DNA of 64,000 nucleotides from Trichaptum fuscoviolaceum. Taxonomy: Eukaryota > Basidiomycota > Agaricomycetes > Hymenochaetales > Trichaptaceae. How positions within the stretch are numbered: position 1 is the first letter of the stretch; each line of letters begins with the position of its first letter. The translations under genes were made by a program, and so were the position numbers. This document shows, in pieces, positions 57,346 to 64,000 of the stretch. The notes beneath the pieces are model-generated. The model made no database searches. It was given only the letters and a program-made list of their open reading frames with translations, and was not told where the DNA came from. The stretch is from contig CAJSYZ010000005.1 in the NCBI GenBank assembly GCA_910574455.1, positions 1 through 64,000 on the forward strand. Reading direction: 5' to 3'.

Positions 57346-58110
57346 TGACAACGACCACACCTTTGTTGTACCCCACGGAAACCTCATTCCCCTGCGGCCA
57401 AATGGCGATACACCATGCACATTCAAAAGCGTAGCCCAAGGTGTTCTCCGAGCGGTAGGTGCCCGAGTTTCACATCTTTACAGTACCATCCTCCGATCCG
57501 CTGACTATCAAGGGAAGGTTGGGATAGAAGACGGCAAACGAGACCTCTGTCGTATGTACACAACTTTTGCTGAGGTAGTCCCAGATTTCAATTGTTTTGT
57601 TGTCACCGCTCGTGACAAGGTACGGCTTGTCTGCACCGGGATAGAAGTCGACATAGTATACGCAGCCCTTCTCGTGTGCCTCGAGGGTGAAATTTGGCGA
57701 CGAGGAGCTGAGCGACCACATCTTCCCGGTGCGATCAAGAAATGAGGAGACAAAGGTGCTGGTGTCCTTGGGGTTGAATACGAGGTTCATGATGTAGTGC
57801 GTGTGTCCTTCGGATATCTTCAGAGATAATTAGACTTTGACTAATTTTGAAGCAGTGGATGTACGCACCCAAATACACTTCCACTGTTTATCCCAGTCCA
57901 AAGCCTTGTCCCAAGCCTTGATTGTCATATCATCGTAGCCCGTCAGCACAATGCTAAGTGTTGGGTGGACAACAAGGCATTGAATGTAGTCAGAATGGGC
58001 CTCGATTGCAGTCGCTTTCGCGTGGGTGTTGTAATTAAAGACCCGTAGCTGGAAGTCGTCTGAGCCGGCAATGGATAAATCGTACACAATGGACAGCGAA
58101 TTCAGCGACT
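57346..58110 (-). pseudogene. SEC27: SEC27 (beta'-COP, coatomer WD40 subunit) relic
   Basis: WD40 segments match beta'-COP in order: AGSDDFQLRVFNYNTH, EAHSDYIQCLVVHPT, a DWDKQWK region, EGHTHYIMNLVFNPKD, SSSSPNFTLEAHEKG, GADKPYLVTSGDNKTIEIWDYLSKSC and SGSEDGTVKM. A phase-preserving intron (GTGCGT...GAAG) is retained near 57790-57870. Damage includes loss of about six codons after SKSCVHTTE, a TGA for TGG at 57470-57472, a missing N-terminal propeller start, and an abrupt junction into unrelated sequence. The functional protein is a COPI coat component in Golgi-to-ER transport; this copy cannot be. Confidence 0.85.
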
Positions 58111-58539
58111 TCGAAAGTTTCAATGCGTTGGTTCATGATTGTAGATTTTTATGAAGACCAGTTAAGAGCCAGGGTTCTGTCGGGTGGAAATCAATATGGA
58201 CTTAGCAAGTTGACGCTGGGGTGGCGTGATACTTCGGAGTTCAAATTTTCAACTCAGACTTACAGTGACGCGTCGTGGAACGTGTCCCGTCCCCCACTCT
58301 CTCTCTCTCCTTCCACTTCCTCGTCCTCCATCCATTCTCCTCGATGTCCATCCACCCATAGGATGTCCCTCAAAATCTGGATCTCTGTCACTAATGGTAT
58401 GTTTTCTCTTTCTGCTTACATTTTCCTTTCTTTTTCTGATGATTTACTAGTGTGCCACCCGAGTGTGACTGTATGCACACAGCCTACTACGTCACGCTCG
58501 GCTTCACTGCCAGTGGCACCTAGTAACACTGGCAGCCAC

Positions 58540-58917
58540 TGCCAAGAGCCGCTCATCCCAACCTGCTACTCGTGCATCAAGCTCCGTCACTCCTACATCC
58601 TCAAGAACGCCATCTTCGCCGTGTAAACCATCTACAGGTAATACGAACACCTCATTTCCGACTCGCCCGAGCTCATACAAACATTCCTCGCCGTGGAGTG
58701 CAATGCAACATGCAAGCGCAACGCCTTCGTTTTCCTCGCAAATCGTGCGATACCGAAGGCAAGGGAGTACATCCTGAGCGTATACGACCAGATCTCGAGC
58801 TTGGATGAGCAGCTCCAGCTGAGCATTATTGAGGTGATAAGGCTGGACAGTAAAAACGACACGGCACATCGGGTGAGCAATGTATTCCTTGATTAAATCC
58901 TGTTTAACACGTGTTTC
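58540..58917 (+). pseudogene. SEC26: SEC26 (beta-COP, coatomer subunit) relic
   Basis: The reading EPLIPTCYSCIKLRHSYILK, then YEHLISDSPELIQTFLAVE, CNATCKRNAFVFLANRAIPK and EYILSVYDQISSLDEQLQLS matches the HEAT-repeat N-terminal part of beta-COP. Two in-frame TAA codons (58624 and 58639) break it. The exon ends at a normal-looking donor (CATCGG/GTGAGC, 58873), so this is a genomic copy rather than a processed one. A short MSLKIW exon with a GTATGT intron at 58362-58450 may be what remains of the first exon. The gene is cut off by the Ty3-3 LTR. Confidence 0.85.
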
Positions 58918-59311
58918 TGTCAGGAATCCGCCTCAGGTTATTTTATTTCTTTTATTTTTCCTTTATTTTCTTTTACGATCATACTCCGAGTCGGATCCCC
59001 GACATGTCCGGTCCGAAACCGGACTTTCTTTGACTCCGATTCTCTTCCTTTTTGCGTAGATTACTTGCCTGTATGTTTGCAGGCCGCTAGGACAAGCGCC
59101 CTGCAAGCAATTCTCTTTTCTTTCTTTCTTCCGCCACTCCGACTCGAACCTCCGCTCTACCGATGCGGGACCCCGACTAGAGCGGGACCCCGAACTCCGA
59201 CTTACGTCAGCGGTATAGGTCGGACCTAGTCGGATCAGGGTCCAGTGGCTTGGTACTGTATAGTTTTTACCTTTGTTCATCAAAACCGCGGATCCCCCTG
59301 CAAAGCACTCC

Positions 59312-59322
59312 ACTTTTGGCCT
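59312..59322 (+). promoter_or_regulatory. Predicted self-primer (RNA 5' end) of Ty3-3
   Basis: ACTTTTGGCCT pairs over 11 bases with 59496-59506. It differs from the Ty3-1 sequence at one base, matched by the complementary change in the primer-binding site. Confidence 0.75.
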
Positions 59323-59406
59323 CTTGTAAAGTGCTTCTCAGGTGATGTGTTTATCTTTAGCTCTGATGTGTAGAATAGCTTAATTGACTTGTAAAGTGCT
59401 TCTCAG
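59323..59406 (+). repeat. Duplicated 19-base motif in the Ty3-3 LTR
   Basis: CTTGTAAAGTGCTTCTCAG at 59323 and 59388 (spacing 65), directly after the self-primer. It is homologous in position to the CTTGTGGAGTGCTTCC pair of Ty3-1. Confidence 0.9.
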
Positions 59407-59495
59407 AGTGAGAACCACCGCTCATTGCGTCCGATCGTCGTCTGCGTCCGATTCAGGGTCTCGAAAGCGAAGGAACCACTCTAGGTCGTAACATT

Positions 59496-59506
59496 AGGCC
59501 AAAAGT
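59496..59506 (+). promoter_or_regulatory. Primer-binding site of Ty3-3 (self-priming type)
   Basis: AGGCCAAAAGT, two bases after the LTR end, is the exact reverse complement of 59312-59322. Confidence 0.75.
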
Positions 59507-59557
59507 TTGTTCTTTCGACGCCCTGCAATTGCACCGACCGATTTTTGATCCCTCGGA

Positions 59558-60838
59558 ATGGGAAGATTCGGACAAGAAGACTCCGACGAAGATATGACCG
59601 ACCCGATCAACCCCGCGCAAGCAGCGCCCGCGCCAGGCGCTGCTCCGACTCCAACTCCGGGTGCTGCTCCCGCCCAGACCGCACCACCGCCCCAGCAGGG
59701 CGGAGACCTCCCCCCAGACGTCCTCCAGGCTATCAATGATGCCACCCGACCTCTCCAGTCACACCTGCAGGAGGTGACCGCCGAAAACCAGCGCCTCCAC
59801 GACTTCATGAACCTGTTTGTCCGAAATGCGCAGGAAGGCGCGACCCGCACTCCCAAGGGTCCGAAGGTCGGTGCCCCGCCCGCGTTCTATGGGCGTACGC
59901 CGAAAGATAAGGAGGCGGAGAGTATCAGCTTTGAGGAGTGGTCGCAGAAGGTCCGACTTTATGTCCGGATGCGCCCCCAGGAGTTTGTAGGCAGTCCGAC
60001 GATGGCCTGTCTATGGGCTGCTTCGCTACTCCGCGGGCCCGCTGAACAATGGGCTCGTCCGCACACGACCGTCGCCCTCGAGGGCACCGAAGTCCCCGCT
60101 CTCATGACCGACTTGGAACTCTTCCTGGCGTCCCTCCAGTCCGCGTTCGGACGTCCGAACATCAAGCGCCACGCCGGACAGGAGCTTATGAAACTGCGCC
60201 AGGGCAAGGACACAGGGTCGGAGTATGCGGCGAAGTTTCGTGCGTTGCTGGTGGAGTCGGAGGTGGACTGGGGAATGGAAGGGAAGATGTTGGTGTTCGA
60301 GACCGGACTCAGCAGTCAGTTCCGCTACGATCTGGCGAGCAAGGAGATCCGGGAGACCAAGAGCTTCGACCAGTGGGTCCGACTGCTTTGCGAATACGAT
60401 GAGGACTTGCGTGCGCGTCGGACTGGCTTCAAGCAGAACAACTGGAGTCCGAACTGGGGCTCCCGCTCGCAGGCACACCACTCCGCTTCGCGCGGACCGA
60501 CTCGGGACCCCGACGCGATGGACATCGATCGCTTGAGCACTGAGGAGATGATGCGCCGCGGACTTTGCTTCCAGTGCGGTGAGCATGGACATCTGGCTCG
60601 AGACTGTCCGCAGCGGAGCAAGAAATCAAATGTCCGATCGAAGGTGGCTTCACAGACCGCCGCCTCGTCGTCCACCGCTCCGCCCGCCGCCTCTGCGCCC
60701 GCCGCTGCCCCCAAGACACCGACTGCAACTCTGGAGGAAGTCCGCGACGAGACTCCGACCGTGAACGCCGCTCGCACTCCAACCGTTGACGAGATCGCCA
60801 AAGCGGTCGCTGCTGCTCTCAAGAGTCAGGGTTTTTGA
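59558..60838 (+). CDS. gag: Gag of Ty3-3
   Basis: 426 residues from ATG 59558 (MGRFGQEDSDED). It has an Ala/Pro-rich N-terminus, a capsid region (FEEWSQKVRLYVRMRPQEF, RQGKDTGSEYAAKFRALLVE), one CCHC knuckle (CFQCGEHGHLARDC) and an Ala/Pro/Thr-rich tail. It is uninterrupted and ends with the frameshift heptamer and TGA. Confidence 0.93.
   Translation: MGRFGQEDSDEDMTDPINPAQAAPAPGAAPTPTPGAAPAQTAPPPQQGGDLPPDVLQAINDATRPLQSHLQEVTAENQRLHDFMNLFVRNAQEGATRTPKGPKVGAPPAFYGRTPKDKEAESISFEEWSQKVRLYVRMRPQEFVGSPTMACLWAASLLRGPAEQWARPHTTVALEGTEVPALMTDLELFLASLQSAFGRPNIKRHAGQELMKLRQGKDTGSEYAAKFRALLVESEVDWGMEGKMLVFETGLSSQFRYDLASKEIRETKSFDQWVRLLCEYDEDLRARRTGFKQNNWSPNWGSRSQAHHSASRGPTRDPDAMDIDRLSTEEMMRRGLCFQCGEHGHLARDCPQRSKKSNVRSKVASQTAASSSTAPPAASAPAAAPKTPTATLEEVRDETPTVNAARTPTVDEIAKAVAAALKSQGF
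60829..60835 (+). promoter_or_regulatory. -1 frameshift heptamer G GGT TTT of Ty3-3
   Basis: The gag frame reads CAG GGT TTT TGA. G GGT TTT is a canonical slippery site directly before the stop. The -1 frame is open from 60790 through the end of the window, so slippage here yields Gag-Pol. Confidence 0.75.
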
Positions 60839-63800
60839 GTGGGTCTAGGCGCGCGGTCGTTCCGCCAAAGACCCCGAACCGATTTTCGCTGTTAGATGAT
60901 GATGTGTCCGATCCCTCTGTGTACAATCGTACTTCGCTAATACACAAGAGTTTGCGTCGATTCATCCATGTCCCAGTGAGAATAAGTGACGGCCGAAAGA
61001 TTTTGAGCATGAGAGCGCTGCTAGACTGCGGTGCATTTTCGGTGATCATCAACCAGAAGTTGGTGCGGAAGTTCGGACTACGTACTCGTCCTCTCGACCG
61101 ACCGATCAAGGTGTACAACGCCGACGATTCGCTGAACCAGAGTGGTCCGATTACAGACCAAGTCCGACTTACTCTGGAGATCGGTGGACACAAAGAAGAA
61201 GTCGATGCCACAGTGGCAAACATCGGAGACTATCCGTTGATTATTGGGATAGATTGGCTACACCACCATAACCCCGAGATTGATTGGAACGACGAGACCA
61301 TCAGCTTCACGCGATGTCCGAACGAATGCCGCCCTGTCGAAGCGGCTAGAGTCGTAGAAGTCGGACAACCGCTACCCCGCGCCATTCGCAAGTTGCGGAC
61401 CGCGCGGTGCAAGAACAGTCGACAGATGCGACCGCGACCGCAGCCCCATGCGAGAGTCTGCGTTGCGGAAGTCGGTGATGATTCAGATGAGTCGGACAGT
61501 GAGTCTGACGACCTTGCAAAGATTCCCCCCGGATTTCGGTACTCCGAAAAGTACATGGACATCTACCATGACGCGGAGCAGTTCTATGTGGCGGACGATC
61601 CGGACTTTGTGCATAAAGTTGCGGCCTCGTATACCTGGTCGCAGGCGATTGCGGAGAAGTCGGCAGTGAAGGAGGGTGACAAGTCCTTCGAGGAGATGGT
61701 CCCCCCGCAGTACCGCGAGTTTGCGAAGGTGTTTTCGAAGTCAGAGGCCGAACGGTTGCCCGAAAGGAAGCCGTTTGACCATGCGATCGACCTGGAGCCC
61801 GGATCGACACCTTCGTACAGCAAGATCTATCCGATGGCACCGGCGGAACGTGCAGCCTTGAAGGAGTTCATTGAGGAGAACCTCCGCAAGGGCTACATCC
61901 GTCCGTCGAAGTCCCCCGCCGCTGCTCCGGTCTTCTTCATCAAGAAGAAGGACGGATCGCTTCGGATGGTCGTCGACTACCAAAAACTCAATGAGATCAC
62001 CGTCAAAAATCGGTACCCGCTTCCCCTCACCACAGAACTCATCGATTCCTTGAAGAAGGCCCGCGTTTTCACGAAGCTCGACTTGCGGGCCGGATACAAC
62101 AATATCCGCATCAAGGAAGGCGACGAGTGGAAGGCCGCTTTTCGGACTCAGGAAGGACACTTCGAACCGACCGTTATGACTTTCGGACTTACGAACGCAC
62201 CTGCTACGTTTCAGCGGATGATGAACGAGCTCTTCAAGGACATGCTGGATGTCATTGTCATTATCTACCTCGATGACATCTGCATTTTTTCGGAGAACGA
62301 GTCGGAGCACGAGGAACACGTTAAGGAGGTACTCCGACGTTTGGAAAAGTACGACCTGTTCTGTAAGCCCGAAAAGTGCGAGTTCCACAAGGACTCCATC
62401 GAGTACTTGGGCATGATCATTGGCTCTGGAATTATCTCGATGGATCCGAAGAAGGTCGAAGCGGTGGCCGACTGGCCGACTCCGGCGAAGGTGAAGGACA
62501 TTCAGGCTTTCTTGGGGTTCGCAAACTTCTACCGACGTTTTATCAAGGACTTCTCGAAGCTGGCGGTTCCCATGACCGAATTGTTGCGGAAGGATGTCCA
62601 GTGGCGCTGGACTACCCGCCAGCAAGAGTCCTTCGATGGTCTGAAGAAGAAGTTTGCTGAGGCACCGGTCCTCGCAATGCCCGACCTTGAGAAACCCTTC
62701 ATCCTCGAATGCGATGCTTCGGACTTCGCGACCGGAGCGGTACTTTCGCAGATCGGACCAGATGGTGACATTCACCCAGTGGCCTACTATTCGAAGTCCT
62801 TGGGCGATGCAGAACGGAACTACGAGATCCACGACAAAGAGCTTCTAGCCATCGTCCGAGCCTTGGACGAGTGGCGGCACTATCTCGAAGGAAGTCCGCA
62901 CAAAATTGATATTGTGTCGGACCACCGAAACCTGCTCTTCTTCGCGGAAGCCCGAAACCTTACGAGACGCCAGGCCCGCTGGAGCTTGTTCCTTAGCCGT
63001 TTTGACTTTCTGATCCGTCACCGTCCCGGACGACTCGGTGGAAAGCCGGATGCTTTGTCCAGGCGCGAAGATCTTCGCCCTGACGGACCGGACAATACGA
63101 ACAAGGTCCTGCTGGACACGAACCGCTTCTACACGTTGGCGATGCGACGAGGGATGGTCCGGGCCGAGGGGGATACGGAGTTGTTGCGGAGGATTCGGGA
63201 GTCCGAGAGGTTTGACGAGGAATTGGTCGAGGCGATTGAGAAGGTGAAGGAAGGGGCTCCGCGCGCGCTGGCGAACGATTTGGAGGAGTGGAACACGGAG
63301 GATGGGCTGCTGCTGTACCGGGGTAAGGTCTATGTGCCGAAGGACGAGGAGATCCGCCGCGATATCGTCAAGTTACACCATGATTCGCTTCCGGTCGGAC
63401 ATCCGGGTCGTTGGAAGACCTACGAGTTGGTGAGTCGGAACTACTGGTGGCCTGGTATGTCTACATTTGTCGAGCGGTACGTGTCGGGCTGTGACACTTG
63501 TATGCGGACAAAGAACATCCCGCAACGTCCGGTTGGTCCGCTTCAGCCCAACGAAGTACCAGACGGACCGTGGCAGGTCATTTCATGCGATTTCATCACA
63601 CAGCTGCCACAGTCCGGCGAATACGATGCCATCTTTGTAGTTGTAGACCGACTCACCAAACAGGCGCATTTCATACCGACGACCTCGGATATTGACTCCG
63701 CGCGGACGGCCGACTTGTTTGTGTCCGAAGTTTGGAAACACCATGGCACGCCGCGCAAAGTCATTTCGGACCGGGGTACGCAGTTTGTGTCCCGGTTTAT

Positions 63801-64000
63801 GAAGGCGGTACTCCATCGACTTGGGATCGAGGGCGCGACATCGACATCCTTCCACCCGCAAACGGACGGTCAGACCGAGCGGGTGAACCAGGAGTTGGAA
63901 CAGTATCTCCGCGCGTTCACCGACGTCCGACAGGAAAATTGGTCGGAGTTGCTGCCCATGGCGGAGTTTGCGCACAACACACGAGCGCACTCCGCTACCA
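60836..64000 (+). CDS. pol: Pol of Ty3-3 (PR-RT-RH-IN), partial at window end
   Basis: The frame is open from 60790 to base 64000 with no stop, over 1050 codons, and is entered from gag by -1 slippage. It has no end in the window, so an ORF finder that needs a stop would miss it. Protease: ALLDCGAFSV (DCG instead of the usual DTG/DSG). RT: FIKKKDGSLRMVVDYQKLN and YLDDICIFS. RNase H: ECDASDFATGAVL. Integrase: HDSLPVGHPG ... CDTCMRTK, SCDFITQLP, ISDRGTQF, TDGQTERVNQE. The chromodomain would lie beyond the window. No damage is visible, so the element could be active. Confidence 0.93.

Larger units (their letters stand above)
58918..59493 (+). repeat. 5' LTR of Ty3-3 (start inferred)
   Basis: Ends CGTAACA followed by TT and the primer-binding site exactly as in Ty3-1. 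The TGTCAGG start at 58918 is the best candidate, giving 576 bp. It contains ACTCCGACTCGAACC-type direct and inverted GACTCCG motifs. Confidence 0.6.
58918..64000 (+). mobile_element. Ty3-3: chromovirus-type LTR retrotransposon, runs off the window
   Basis: The 5' LTR, self-primer site, gag, frameshift site and pol are present and open. The 3' part and second LTR lie beyond base 64000, so the LTR start is inferred from the TGTCAGG...CGTAACA pattern only and no target duplication can be checked. Protein similarity to Ty3-1 is high, and the LTRs share only short motifs. Confidence 0.88.

Noticed and set aside
59130..59230. tRNA-like GGTTCGAGTCGG (minus strand) in the Ty3-3 LTR
   Set aside because: It is part of a set of GACTCCGACTCG direct and inverted repeats and no cloverleaf forms.

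Overview
The window looks like nuclear DNA of a filamentous basidiomycete, probably an agaricomycete. The evidence is short introns of 47-131 bp with GT(A/G)NGT donors, GC-rich coding exons, an Ecl1-type zinc protein, a GT90 (CAP10-like) glycosyltransferase, a YVH1 phosphatase, and chromodomain Ty3/Gypsy (chromovirus) elements. This is inference from protein families and gene structure; no species can be named from the sequence.

Layout. 1-1232: three kinds of tandem repeat abutting an F-box/LRR-like gene (1233-2714) that has lost its 5' end. 2715-10279: mostly unreadable, with one ~450-bp dispersed repeat whose second copy is at ~21850. 10344-12530: two-exon Ecl1-type protein. 12613-17715: no gene found. 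17716-19868: seven-exon YVH1 phosphatase. 22867-24116: broken paralogue of the first gene. 25303-26264: two-exon protein with a PD...ExK nuclease-like signature. 26421-28719: six-exon type II membrane GT90 protein (minus strand). 29646-30785: coiled-coil protein (minus strand), divergent from a seven-exon zinc alcohol dehydrogenase (31000-32616).

From 33439 to 55944 the window is a nest of transposons with exact target duplications. hAT-1 (33447-36015) contains an apparently intact Tc1/mariner element (34540-35878). Fourteen bases beyond hAT-1's target duplication lies Ty3-1 (36038-55214), dead by frameshift and nonsense. Its pol is split by Ty3-2 (40476-52940), which has LTRs that look identical and an open gag-pol. 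Ty3-2's 3' LTR is split by hAT-2 (50973-52434). A TA-flanked non-autonomous element (55226-55942) follows. Next come relics of the coatomer genes SEC27 and SEC26, head to head, and then Ty3-3 (58918 to beyond the window end), whose pol is open to base 64000.

The most interesting signal is in the three unrelated-looking Ty3 families. Each has an 11-nt sequence 2-3 nt after the 5' LTR that is the exact reverse complement of an 11-nt sequence inside the same LTR, which is the arrangement used for Tf1-type self-priming. Between Ty3-1 and Ty3-3 the pair differs by a compensatory base-pair change. Each family also has a canonical -1 slippery heptamer at the gag stop (GGATTTT, AAATTTT, GGGTTTT). Ty3-2 additionally carries about 2.7 kb of extra coding-like sequence before gag, including a region resembling an integrase H2C2 zinc-binding domain, and about 2.4 kb of unrecognised ORFs after pol.
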